Positions 1 to 8,169 of a stretch of DNA of 64,000 nt are shown in pieces. Position numbers and translations under genes: made by a program. Numbering within the stretch: position 1 is the first letter of the stretch; every line of letters begins with the position of its first letter. This DNA comes from Comamonadaceae bacterium G21597-S1. GTDB lineage: Bacteria > Pseudomonadota > Gammaproteobacteria > Burkholderiales > Burkholderiaceae_C. The notes beneath the pieces were generated by a model, which saw only the letters and a program-made list of their open reading frames with translations, was not told the DNA's origin and made no database searches. The stretch spans positions 496,001-560,000 of the forward strand of contig JAPWHR010000001.1 in assembly GCA_027214345.1 (NCBI GenBank), in the 5' to 3' direction.

Positions 1-52
1 CCGTTGCCGGATTCATCGACAGTGCAACCACGCCACCAGCCAAAGCCCTCCC

Positions 53-907
53 ATGCCCCCCACCCACCACCCCACCATCTCCGACAAACGCCGCAACTTC
101 CAGCAGCTCCACGCCGCCGGCTGCTTCGCCATCCCCAATCCCTGGGACGTGGGCAGCGCCCGTTACCTGCAAAGCCTGGGTTTCCAGGCGCTGGCGTCCA
201 CCAGTGCCGGCTTTGCGTGGTCGAAGGGCCTGGCCGACAACGGCGTGTCGCGTGATGCGGTGCTGGGCCATCTGCGCGAGTTGGTCGAGGCGGTGGACGT
301 GCCGATCAATGCCGATTTCGAAGGCGGCTTCGCGGCCGATCCGCAAGGGGTGGCCGACAACGTGCGGCTGGCGATCGAGACCGGTGTGGCCGGCCTGTCG
401 ATCGAGGACTCGACCGGGGATGCGGCCGCGCCGCTGTATTCGCTGGATGCGGCTGTCGCGCGTTTGCGTGCAGCGCGCAAGGCCATCGACGCGGCCGGTG
501 GCGACGTGGTGCTGGTGGGGCGGGCCGAATGTTTGCTGGTCGGTCAGGGCGACATCGACGAGGTGGTCGCGCGGCTCAAGGCTTATGCCCAGGCCGGCGC
601 GGACTGCCTGTATGCGCCGGGCCTGCGCAGCCGCGAGCAGATCGTCGCCGTGGTGCGGGCGGTGGCGCCGAAACCGGTCAACCTGCTGGTTGGCTGGGCC
701 AGCGACATGACGCTGGCCGACATCGCCGCTTTGGGGGTGCGGCGGGTCAGTGTGGGAGGTGCGCTGGCAGGTGCCGCATGGCATGCGTTCATGGACGCCG
801 CGCGGCAGATCGCCACCGAAGGGCGCTTCGACGCTTTCGTCGCGTCGCCGGGGCGCGAACTCAATCCCTTGTTCCGCGGGGGGGATGTTGCATCCCGTCG
901 CGGCTGA
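53..907 (+). CDS. Isocitrate lyase / PEP mutase family protein
   Basis: This 284-aa protein has the alpha/beta-barrel signature of the isocitrate lyase / phosphoenolpyruvate mutase superfamily, whose members make or break C-C or P-C bonds next to a carboxylate, with Mg2+. Visible landmarks are NPWDVGSAR at about residues 29-37, STSAG at 49-53, the metal/substrate segment NADFEGGF at 86-93 and IEDS at 117-120. The KKCGH loop of true isocitrate lyase is absent, so it belongs to the mutase / carboxyphosphonoenolpyruvate-like branch. The exact substrate cannot be read from sequence. A decayed second copy of the same gene lies about 2 kb downstream on the same strand (2948-3170). Confidence 0.88.
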   Translation: MPPTHHPTISDKRRNFQQLHAAGCFAIPNPWDVGSARYLQSLGFQALASTSAGFAWSKGLADNGVSRDAVLGHLRELVEAVDVPINADFEGGFAADPQGVADNVRLAIETGVAGLSIEDSTGDAAAPLYSLDAAVARLRAARKAIDAAGGDVVLVGRAECLLVGQGDIDEVVARLKAYAQAGADCLYAPGLRSREQIVAVVRAVAPKPVNLLVGWASDMTLADIAALGVRRVSVGGALAGAAWHAFMDAARQIATEGRFDAFVASPGRELNPLFRGGDVASRRG

Positions 908-952
908 GCCTGCGGCGGCGCCCATCCTCATTTGGCAAGCCGAGCCGCCGCC

Positions 953-1063
953 ATGCCCCGTTACGTCGCCTTCCTGCGTGGCGTCGGCTTGGTCGAAGCC
1001 CGCATGACCCATTTAGGACGGTGTTACCAACAGGCCGGCTCCAGCGGCGCCGTGTGGTGTTGA
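953..1063 (+). pseudogene. Truncated DUF1697 gene (5' fragment)
   Basis: Translation from the ATG gives MPRYVAFLRGVG, then an M-T-H-L-G-R-C-Y segment and QAG. This is the conserved N-terminus of DUF1697 proteins, which normally run to about 180 residues. The frame stops after 36 codons and no continuation is found downstream. From 1024 onward it lies over the antisense 3' end of the PEP-CTERM gene, so the fragment looks cut off by whatever brought that gene in. Family recognition rests on this short N-terminal signature alone. Confidence 0.6.
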
Positions 1064-2706
1064 CCATTGACACTTCGGCATACGGAGGTATCAGTCGTCG
1101 TCCGTCGACGAGCGCCGGCGCCGAGGACCAGGACAAGCCCGGCGAACAGCATTGCGTAAGTCGCCGGCTCCGGTACCGCGGACACGTCGATGCTGGCCAG
1201 ATTGATGGCGCCGGTCTTCGTAAAGGTCAACAAAGCGTCAAACTCGGCAACGGAAGCGTCGATGCCGGACACGAAAAACCAGTCGACGTCCTCGCCGAGT
1301 GAGTGCATGCCGAAATCAAACGTCTGACCGGCCAACACGTCGAAATGCCGATCTCGCGTCTCTAGATGAAACGCCAGATCCATACCGTCGGGCGTTAGCA
1401 GCTTCACCGTCGCGAAAAAACTGCCACTCAAGACAAAGAGGGTTCTTCCGTTGTTCGGCGGATCAATCAATATCGGCGACGACACATCCGTCACATTCAC
1501 GGCGAAGACTTGCGTAGACATTCGCGGGCCGTTGTCGTTCAGCCGCAACGGAATTTCAGTGCCTTCCTGGCGCTTTGTTGGTGGAGGCTGATCTGGCTTT
1601 GGAATTCCTGGATACGGTTGAAGGTCAAGTCCATAGATGGAGTTCAGTGCACCTTCAACGGTTCCACCGTCGGACCCGGCCAAGAATCCCTGGATGCCGA
1701 ATATGGCATCTTGAGGTCTTGCTATCGATGCCTTGCCACCTCCTTGTTCTGAATAGTCCACCCCGAGTGACTGGCCAATCATCTTCAGAGCGACGTACGT
1801 GGGGGCGGACAGCGTGATGAAGGCGTTCGCGACGTCGTTGATATCGCTTGTTGCACTTAGGCCGGCACGCTGGATCAGCGCTCCGTTGATCCCACGCGTC
1901 ACATATTCCACACCTTTCGCATTTTGGTTCAATGTGGTTCTTTGCCCATTGACGGTCGAAAACTCTTCGCGGATCGCGATGGCCTTCGAATACACGAGTT
2001 TTGAGAACGCAACCTGATCAAACGGCTGGCCGGTCCCCAACGTCGGCAGGTAAGCCTCCAAGGCGCGTCGGTGTGCCTCTCTCGCGAATTCCGCTGGAGT
2101 CGTATCGTCGTATATGTAGCTCAGGCTCAGTGAGCCATGGGTGCGATAACTGCCGGTGTAGTCACCCAAAGTGCCGGGCAGCTTTGCATTGGATGCGCTC
2201 AACAACAAGTCTCCACCGAGTGAAGAGCTCTCGAAGAGCTGTCGAAAGGAGCGACTGGAGTTTTCGCTGAAGCTGTAGCTGTTGTTGGCCGTATGTGCGA
2301 AACACACCCCATAGGGGTTCGGGATGCAATCCAAAGCGACGCTCCTGCCAAGATCGATGGAGCCGGAAGTCACCAGCGCGGGGCTGACTCCAATGCTCAT
2401 CGAACCGGCACCTTCCGCAAAGCGCGTCCCGACAGGCACCTGCCTGAACAGCGTTTGCTGCCAATACATGTCGGTCACGAAGTTCCAACCCAGATCGATC
2501 CCCTCCAAAGTAAAGAGCGTGTTGTCAAAAACCGGAGTCGACAGCACCATCTGGGAGCTGCCCCTCATCGTGTACGTGAAGTCGAACGGGATGGTATGTA
2601 CTTCGGTGCGAATCGTACGGAAATTCAGATCCTGCCCCCGCACGCCTGTGTGGAGAAAGGCGCCTGCGAAAAGCAGGCAGACAGCCGAGAACGGTAAGAA
2701 TTTCAT
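1024..2706 (-). CDS. PEP-CTERM sorting domain protein
   Basis: A secreted protein of about 560 aa with a signal peptide (MKFLPFSAVCLLFAGAF and on). Near the C-terminus, about residues 511-535, is a PEP-CTERM tripartite signal: VPEPA, a hydrophobic helix, then an Arg cluster. In this family exosortase recognises the signal and processes the protein at the envelope, usually alongside exopolysaccharide. The roughly 500-residue ectodomain was not recognised. ATG at 2706 is preferred because AGAGAA lies about 9 nt upstream; an in-frame ATG at 2715 is possible. Base composition is visibly less G+C-rich than its neighbours. The frame runs on about 25 residues past the Arg cluster into sequence antisense to the DUF1697 fragment, longer than the usual tail. 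No exosortase gene is in the window. Confidence 0.8.
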   Translation of the reverse strand: MKFLPFSAVCLLFAGAFLHTGVRGQDLNFRTIRTEVHTIPFDFTYTMRGSSQMVLSTPVFDNTLFTLEGIDLGWNFVTDMYWQQTLFRQVPVGTRFAEGAGSMSIGVSPALVTSGSIDLGRSVALDCIPNPYGVCFAHTANNSYSFSENSSRSFRQLFESSSLGGDLLLSASNAKLPGTLGDYTGSYRTHGSLSLSYIYDDTTPAEFAREAHRRALEAYLPTLGTGQPFDQVAFSKLVYSKAIAIREEFSTVNGQRTTLNQNAKGVEYVTRGINGALIQRAGLSATSDINDVANAFITLSAPTYVALKMIGQSLGVDYSEQGGGKASIARPQDAIFGIQGFLAGSDGGTVEGALNSIYGLDLQPYPGIPKPDQPPPTKRQEGTEIPLRLNDNGPRMSTQVFAVNVTDVSSPILIDPPNNGRTLFVLSGSFFATVKLLTPDGMDLAFHLETRDRHFDVLAGQTFDFGMHSLGEDVDWFFVSGIDASVAEFDALLTFTKTGAINLASIDVSAVPEPATYAMLFAGLVLVLGAGARRRTTTDTSVCRSVNGQHHTAPLEPACW

Positions 2707-3314
2707 GAACGCCATTTCTCTGGGAAGAATTGCGACAAGACAGAACGCCACTGGCTGCCGGGAGCGGTGATCGATCTGTACCTCACTTCCACCTGCGTTC
2801 TTTGCAGCGCCGACAGGCAATTGGCACCGGCTGGAACCGACGGAAATGACGTCGCAATTTGTAACTCCAGGGGCTTCCATTGACAAGAGCAAGTCTCGCT
2901 CGATCCCCCAAAAAGGGGAGGCCTGCGTCCCGGCCGGAGCTGCCACGATGACATCACCCACCCGACCATTGCCGACAGGTGCCGCAGATCCCGGCATCTG
3001 GCCGCCGCCCGAAGTTGCGCCATTCCCAATCCTTGGGGCGTGGTCGCAAAACCATCGACGCGCCCGGTGTCGCAGGGGTGCAGGCGGTGGCGCCGAAACT
3101 GGTCAACCTGCGCGTCAGCAGGCCCAGCGACATGACACTGGCCGACGTCGCGGCGCCGGGGGCGGCGTGACAGCACGGGTGGTCCGCCCCTGTGCGGCCG
3201 CATGAGCGCACTCTGATGCGCGTCAAGGCACGCAGCCGCCTTTGCGCGCAGACTGACGGGGTCTGCTTCCCCCTGCCATTTGCACGGGGAGAGGGCAATC
3301 TTGCATCCGTTCCC
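2707..3314. other. Gene-poor scar between PEP-CTERM gene and DUF3079 gene
   Basis: About 600 bases without an intact gene. The left third, to about 2940, is upstream of the PEP-CTERM gene, lower in G+C, and shows no recognisable coding content. The middle holds the decayed mutase copy at 2948-3170, annotated separately. The right end, 3171-3314, is upstream of the DUF3079 gene. No transposase, terminal inverted repeat or target-site duplication was found by eye at either edge. Confidence 0.5.
2948..3170 (+). pseudogene. Decayed second copy of the PEP mutase-like gene
   Basis: Bases from about 2948 align without large gaps to the first 100 bases of the gene at 53, including the start region and, in one frame, CAIPNPWGVV against FAIPNPWDVG. 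Then about 450 bases are missing. After a frame change the sequence resumes with VAPKLVNL and SDMTLADVAA, against VAPKPVNL and SDMTLADIAA in the intact gene, and ends in a stop. The two homologous blocks are in different frames, so no functional barrel can be made. It is on the same strand as the intact copy. Confidence 0.75.
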
Positions 3315-3545
3315 ATGGCCCATAAGCGCTTCCCGATCCATCCGCCGCATCCCGAGCGCAACTGCTGGGGTTGCGACCGGTATTGCCCGTCCCATGCGCT
3401 GATGTGCGGCAACGGCTCGGAGCGCACCCAGCATCCGGTCGAATTTTTCGGCCCTGACTGGGCAACCTGGTCGCCGCCGCAGGAGCCGGCGCAGGAATCG
3501 CCGGCGCAAGACACCACCACTGGCGCGTTGGTTCAATACGGATAG
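3315..3545 (+). CDS. DUF3079 domain protein
   Basis: A 76-aa protein that begins [20 protein letters not shown] and continues DRYCP, then [11 protein letters not shown] and FFGPDW. This is the compact DUF3079 pattern, with a C-W-G-C...C...C-G-N cysteine set that could bind a metal. Function is unknown. Longer in-frame upstream starts exist, but the family begins at this Met. The C-terminal 20 or so residues are low complexity. It appears to stand alone between the scarred region and the molybdenum hydroxylase genes. Confidence 0.8.
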   Translation: MAHKRFPIHPPHPERNCWGCDRYCPSHALMCGNGSERTQHPVEFFGPDWATWSPPQEPAQESPAQDTTTGALVQYG

Positions 3546-3612
3546 AGCCGGTCTTGTTAAGGTGGGGCCCTGCGTCGATCACGGCGCGTCACCGACCCGC
3601 AAGGAGGCCCGC

Positions 3613-4080
3613 ATGCAGATCACCGTCAACCGGCAACCCCACACGGTGCCCGTGCCATGGCAGCAGGAAACCCTGCTGCACGTGTTGCGCGAATCGTTCG
3701 GCCTGGTCGGCAGCAAATTCGGTTGCGGCATGGCCCAGTGCGGCGCCTGCACCGTATGGCTCGACGGTGCGCCGGTGCGCAGTTGCGTGACGCCGGTCGC
3801 CGCGGTCGGTGCCCGCGCCGTCACGACGATCGAGGGGCTGGCGCCGTCGGGCGAGGCCTTGCATCCGGTGCAGCGCGCCTGGCTGGCGCACCAGGTGCCG
3901 CAATGCGGTTATTGCCAGGCCGGCCAGATCATGGCGGCTGCCGCGCTGCTGCGCGACACGCCGGTGCCGACCGATGCGCAGATCGACGCGGCCATGGCTG
4001 GCCATCTGTGCCGCTGCGGCACCCAGCACAGGGTCCGGGCGGCGATCCGGTCGTTGGCGGCGCCGGGAGCGGCATCGTGA
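3613..4080 (+). CDS. iorA: Molybdenum hydroxylase [2Fe-2S] small subunit, IorA-like
   Basis: A 155-aa electron-transfer subunit of the isoquinoline 1-oxidoreductase / aldehyde oxidase type. It carries two [2Fe-2S] clusters. The plant-ferredoxin cluster uses C38, C43, C46 and C58, and the second uses the C98-x2-C101 and C133-x-C135 motifs. It should relay electrons from the Mo centre of the large subunit. AAGGAGG at 3601-3607 sits 5 nt before the ATG, which fixes this start over an upstream in-frame ATG. It overlaps the large-subunit gene by 4 bases. The symbol reflects subunit architecture; isoquinoline itself as substrate is not proven. Confidence 0.88.
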   Translation: MQITVNRQPHTVPVPWQQETLLHVLRESFGLVGSKFGCGMAQCGACTVWLDGAPVRSCVTPVAAVGARAVTTIEGLAPSGEALHPVQRAWLAHQVPQCGYCQAGQIMAAAALLRDTPVPTDAQIDAAMAGHLCRCGTQHRVRAAIRSLAAPGAAS

Positions 4081-6254
4081 AGACGACGGACCGCGCCCGC
4101 GACCGCGGCGGCGACGCGGCACCTGAAGCGACGCCGGCGAGCCGCGCCCTGGTCTCGCGCCGGCGCTTCCTGGCCGTGGCCGCCGGTGCCACGTTGAGCG
4201 TCGGTTTCCTGCCCGGCTGCAACCTGCCGGTGATCCCGAAACGGCCGGCGGCCGAACTCGACGACGCGGTTGGCTGGATCCGCTACGCCGAGGGTCGCTA
4301 CACGCTGGTTTTGCCGCGCGTCGAGATGGGCCAGAACATCCTGACCGGGCTCAAGCAGGTCGCCTGCGAGGAACTCGACGTGCCGTGGGAGCGGGTCGAC
4401 GCACGGCTGCATGCGTCGCACACCATTGCCCGCGTGCGCGCCACCGTGGGCAGCGAGTCGATCCGCGACTTCGCCGAGCCGCTGGCCCAGGCTTGTGCCG
4501 TGTTGCGCGAGGCGGTGGCCCGCGGGCAGGGCCAGGGCCAGCTGCAGGCCACGGCCCGGCCGCGATCCGAACTGCGCGCGTTCCGCGCCGGCGCGCGCCG
4601 CCACGTGGGCCGCGCGCCGGCCATGGAGCAGGGCGAGGACATCGTGCGCGGGCGGCCGCTGTATGTGGCCGACGTGCGGCGTGCGGGCATGGTGTTCGGC
4701 CGCGTGCTCCGGGCCCCGGCTTCGCCGGAGCTGGCGTCGACGCTGCTGTCGATGGACGAGGCCGCAGCGCGGGCGGTGGATGGTTTCGTCGCCCTCGTGC
4801 GCGACCCGCTGCTGGCGCAGATGCAGTCCGAAGGCGTGGGCATCGTCGCGCGCACGCCCGGCGCGCTGGATCGCATCGAGCAGGCGCTGGCGCCGCGCTG
4901 GCAGACCGAAGGCGGCTTCGACGGCGCGTTCGTCGACGGCCGCATCGACATCGACCGCGCGCTGGCCGCTTCGGCCGAACGTGCGCACCAGGTGCACGAC
5001 GACACGCTGGGCCTCGAAGGTCCCTGGGATATCGATCTGCGGTTCGACGTGCCGCTGGCCGCCCACGCGCCGATCGAGCCGCGTGCCGCGGTGGCCGATC
5101 CGGGCGATGGCAGCGGCATGGACCTGTTCGTCGGCAGCCAGGACGTGTTTTACCAGCGCGACGTGGTCGGCAAGCGCCTGGGCCTGGACGACGACCAGCT
5201 CCGCGTGCACGGCCACCGGGTCGGCGGGGCCTTCGGCGGCAAGACGATCTGCACCGTCGAGCTGGAAGCCGCGGTGCTGGCGCGCGCGGTGCGGCTGCCG
5301 GTCAAGGTGCAGTGGACGCGGGCGCAGGAGTTCCGCTACGGCTTCCATCGCCCGCCGTCGAGCCACCGGGTGCGGGTGCGGTTGCAGCAGGGCCGGCTGC
5401 AGCACTGGAGGCACGACTTCATCGGCAGCCACATCATCTTCACGAATGCGGCCATGCCGGCCTGGATGCAGTGGTTCACCGATTTCATCGGCGACGGCGG
5501 CGTGGCCCGGGGCTCGCAGTTGCCGTACCGGGTGCAGGCCCGGCGCACCGGTTTCGAACTGGTGCGCCTGCCGGTGTTCACCGGCCCGTGGCGTGGCCTG
5601 GGCGCCGGGCCGAACGGTTTCGTCATCGAGTCGGTGGTCGACGAATGCGCGCGCCTGGCCGGTGTCGACGCGTTGCAGTTCCGGCTGTCGCATGTCGACG
5701 ACGCGCGGCTGGCCGGTGTGTTGCGCGCGGTGGCGCAGGCGGCCGGCTGGGGCGCCGCGCCGGCGGTCGATGCGCAGCCCCTGCAAGCCGGCGTCCGGCG
5801 CGGGCGCGGCATCGCCTGCGGCATCTACAAGGCCATGAGTTATGCCGCCGTCGTCGCCGACGTGTCGGTCGATGCGACCACCGGCACCGTGCGTGTGAGC
5901 CGCATGTGGTGCGCACACGACTGCGGCCTGGTCATCCATCCCGACCAGGTGCGTGCGCAATGCGAAGGCAACATGGTCTGGGGCGTTGGCATGGTGTTGT
6001 CCGACCGCCTGGCCGTGGCTGCGTCGCAGGTGGCGGCGTCCAGTTTCGGCGAGTCGCCGCTGCCCCGGTTCGACCAGGTGCCGGCGATGGAGGTGGTGCT
6101 GGTCGACAACGGCGAGCCGTCCACCGGCGCCGGCGAGACCGCCATCGTGGCCGCGGGCGCGGCCGTGGCCAATGCCATCCGCGATGCGGTCGGCGTGCGC
6201 GTGCAGCGCCTGCCCTGGTCGCCGCAGATGATGCCCGGCCGCCCGTCAGCCTGA
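4077..6254 (+). CDS. iorB: Molybdopterin-binding large subunit, IorB-like, Tat-exported
   Basis: A 725-aa aldehyde oxidase / xanthine dehydrogenase-type catalytic subunit. The GTG start overlaps the iorA stop (GTGA), so translation should be coupled. The N-terminus has a twin-arginine signal, SRRRFL at about residues 27-32, followed by a hydrophobic stretch and a Cys, so the folded Mo enzyme should be exported. GGAFGGK at about 383-389 is the Mo-cofactor loop, and the conserved catalytic Glu lies in GAGET near 687. Hydroxylation of an N-heteroaromatic or aldehyde is the family reaction. The linker around residues 155-200 looks compressed compared with typical homologues. No CoxF/XdhC-type maturation gene is adjacent. 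Confidence 0.88.
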   Translation: MKTTDRARDRGGDAAPEATPASRALVSRRRFLAVAAGATLSVGFLPGCNLPVIPKRPAAELDDAVGWIRYAEGRYTLVLPRVEMGQNILTGLKQVACEELDVPWERVDARLHASHTIARVRATVGSESIRDFAEPLAQACAVLREAVARGQGQGQLQATARPRSELRAFRAGARRHVGRAPAMEQGEDIVRGRPLYVADVRRAGMVFGRVLRAPASPELASTLLSMDEAAARAVDGFVALVRDPLLAQMQSEGVGIVARTPGALDRIEQALAPRWQTEGGFDGAFVDGRIDIDRALAASAERAHQVHDDTLGLEGPWDIDLRFDVPLAAHAPIEPRAAVADPGDGSGMDLFVGSQDVFYQRDVVGKRLGLDDDQLRVHGHRVGGAFGGKTICTVELEAAVLARAVRLPVKVQWTRAQEFRYGFHRPPSSHRVRVRLQQGRLQHWRHDFIGSHIIFTNAAMPAWMQWFTDFIGDGGVARGSQLPYRVQARRTGFELVRLPVFTGPWRGLGAGPNGFVIESVVDECARLAGVDALQFRLSHVDDARLAGVLRAVAQAAGWGAAPAVDAQPLQAGVRRGRGIACGIYKAMSYAAVVADVSVDATTGTVRVSRMWCAHDCGLVIHPDQVRAQCEGNMVWGVGMVLSDRLAVAASQVAASSFGESPLPRFDQVPAMEVVLVDNGEPSTGAGETAIVAAGAAVANAIRDAVGVRVQRLPWSPQMMPGRPSA

Positions 6255-6286
6255 ACGCCGGGCGACGACGCCCCGACAATGCCCCG

Positions 6287-7294
6287 ATGCCGGATCCAGC
6301 CCTGACGCGCCGCGCAAGACCTTCGCCGCGCGGCGACTTCGCCAGCGCAGCCATGGTGCGCGTGCTGGTGCGGGGCATGGCGGATCTGGGCCTGCCACCC
6401 GCCGTCTGGCCGGCCGCCGCGCCGGATGGCGCCCATGTCGCCATCGACACCAAGCGGCTGCTGCTGCGCCATGCCGCCGACCACGGTGGTCTCGCATGCC
6501 TGCCCTTGCTGGGACGCGGCATACGGCGCTTCGCGCAGGAGCCGGTGCACCGCGCGCTGGCGTCCGCGCATGATGCCCAGGACTTGTTTCGGCGCTGGAG
6601 CCGGCTCGAGGCCTATGTACATTCCCGGCACCGGGTTCGCGTGCTGGAACTGCAGCCGGGCGAGGCGCGCCTGCGTCACGCGTCGCTGGCGCCCGGCGCG
6701 CAGCCGCTGCCGGCCGAGAGCCTGGTCGTGCTGGGTCTGGTCGCGGCCTTGCTCGAGGAGATCGGCCTGGAGCAGGTGTCGTGCACGGCCGGTGGCGCCG
6801 TGGTGTTTCCGCAGCCGCACGCGGCGGCATTGGCCGAGGTCGTGCGCCAGGCTGCGGCAAACGACTGGCAGATCCGCTGGTCGCCACGGCCGATGGCCGC
6901 GGCGGCTTCGGCTGCCCGCACGGCCCCGGCGCCAGGCGGCATGCCGGACCTGGTGGCGACGGAACCCTGGACCGCCGTCGGCAAGGCGGCATTCCGTGCC
7001 TTGGCAGCCGGTTTGCCGGCGCCGCCCGGCGTGGCCGAGCTGGCGCGGCAACTCGGCCTGTCGCCGCGGGGGCTGCAGCGGCAGCTGCAGCAGGCCGGGC
7101 TGCGGTATGCGGGCCTGCTGGCCGAGGTGCGTTACCGGGTCGCGGGCTGGTGGCTGCTGCACACCGCGCTGCCGCTGGCCGAGGTCGGCTTCCTGTCCGG
7201 CCATGCCGACCAGCCGCACCTGACGCGTTGTTTCCGCCAGCACAGCGGCATGACGCCGCAGGCCTACCGCGCGGCGTTCGGCATCGCGCCTTGA
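6287..7294 (+). CDS. AraC family transcriptional regulator
   Basis: A 335-aa regulator. The C-terminal 90 residues hold the two helix-turn-helix motifs of AraC proteins: ELARQLGLSPRGLQRQL, then EVGFLSGHADQPHLTRCFR and SGMTPQAYR. The N-terminal part resembles the ligand-sensing domain of the OruR/ArgR-like AraC branch. It follows iorB by 32 bases on the same strand and is the obvious candidate regulator of iorAB, which is inferred from position. The ATG at 6287 is taken as start although the frame is open far upstream inside iorB. Confidence 0.87.
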   Translation: MPDPALTRRARPSPRGDFASAAMVRVLVRGMADLGLPPAVWPAAAPDGAHVAIDTKRLLLRHAADHGGLACLPLLGRGIRRFAQEPVHRALASAHDAQDLFRRWSRLEAYVHSRHRVRVLELQPGEARLRHASLAPGAQPLPAESLVVLGLVAALLEEIGLEQVSCTAGGAVVFPQPHAAALAEVVRQAAANDWQIRWSPRPMAAAASAARTAPAPGGMPDLVATEPWTAVGKAAFRALAAGLPAPPGVAELARQLGLSPRGLQRQLQQAGLRYAGLLAEVRYRVAGWWLLHTALPLAEVGFLSGHADQPHLTRCFRQHSGMTPQAYRAAFGIAP

Positions 7295-7368
7295 CGGCGC
7301 GGCGCTCGTCTTCGCCGGCGGCGCGGCGTTACCATGCGGCGCATGCCCACGTCACGCCAACCCGTCGC

Positions 7369-8157
7369 ATGATCGACGCCCGTTCGGTGCAGATCGAAGT
7401 CACGACGATCTGCAACTTCGACTGCCATTACTGCGCCGGCCGCGACATGGAGCAGCGACACATGGACATGCAGGTGTTCGCCCGCATCCTGGCGCGGCTG
7501 CGTCCCTTCACCGGCATGACGGTGTCGCTGCAGGGCGAGGGCGAACCGACGCTGCATCCGGCGTTCTGGGACATGGTGCGCGCGGTGCGCAACCATGGCC
7601 TGCGCGCGTACACGATCACCAACGGCACCCGGGTCGATGCCGCGCAATTCGCCGCGGCGCTGCCGTCGGTCGGCGTCTCGGTCGACACGCTCGATGCGGA
7701 GGAGGCGCGGCGCATGGGGCGCTACAACCTGCCCAAGGTGCTGGCCAACCTGGAGTCGCTGGTCGCGGCCATGGGGCCGAAACGCGTGACGGTGCACACG
7801 GTGCAGTTCGGCCAGGACATCGAACCGCTGCGCGCCTACGTGGGCCGGCTGGGCGTGCACCGGCACATCGTGCAGCCGCTGCAGGTCAAGGACGACTACG
7901 TGCGCCACTACGACCGCCAGTCGGCCGGCGGCGGGCAGCCGATCCGGCTGGTGCCGCGTGCCGCGCCTGTGCTGGAACAGTACAGCTGCAGTTTCCTGGA
8001 CCAGCCGCGCATGCGGTATTACGACATCGACGGCACCGAGATGCCGTGTTGCTTCATCAAGGACAGCGGCGTCTACACCTCGATCGACGACCTGCGCCAG
8101 ACGCTGGCCCGCCGGCAGGTGCCGCAGGCTTGCGCCGGCTGCCGGGAATTGCGCTAG
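7369..8157 (+). CDS. Radical SAM protein
   Basis: A 262-aa enzyme. The [4Fe-4S]/SAM motif C15-x3-C19-x2-C22 lies in ICNFDCHYC, and QGEGEPTLHP follows the usual GGEP position. The C-terminal third has further Cys residues (YSCSF, EMPCCF, CAGC) that could hold a second cluster, as in SPASM-type or twitch proteins. It should generate a 5'-deoxyadenosyl radical; the substrate is unknown and no obvious precursor peptide was seen next to it. It is convergent with the following gene, 12 bases apart. A 12-codon frame overlaps the start but has no ribosome-binding site. Confidence 0.83.
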   Translation: MIDARSVQIEVTTICNFDCHYCAGRDMEQRHMDMQVFARILARLRPFTGMTVSLQGEGEPTLHPAFWDMVRAVRNHGLRAYTITNGTRVDAAQFAAALPSVGVSVDTLDAEEARRMGRYNLPKVLANLESLVAAMGPKRVTVHTVQFGQDIEPLRAYVGRLGVHRHIVQPLQVKDDYVRHYDRQSAGGGQPIRLVPRAAPVLEQYSCSFLDQPRMRYYDIDGTEMPCCFIKDSGVYTSIDDLRQTLARRQVPQACAGCRELR

Positions 8158-8169
8158 CCGGTCGCGCCG

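Noticed and set aside
2700-2950. Terminal inverted repeats or a target duplication marking a mobile element around the PEP-CTERM gene
   Set aside because: No matching ends could be found by eye at either side, and no transposase or integrase is present.
7334-7372. A 12-codon frame overlapping the radical SAM start as ATGA, like the leader at 32577
   Set aside because: There is no ribosome-binding site before it and such overlaps are common by chance in this base composition.
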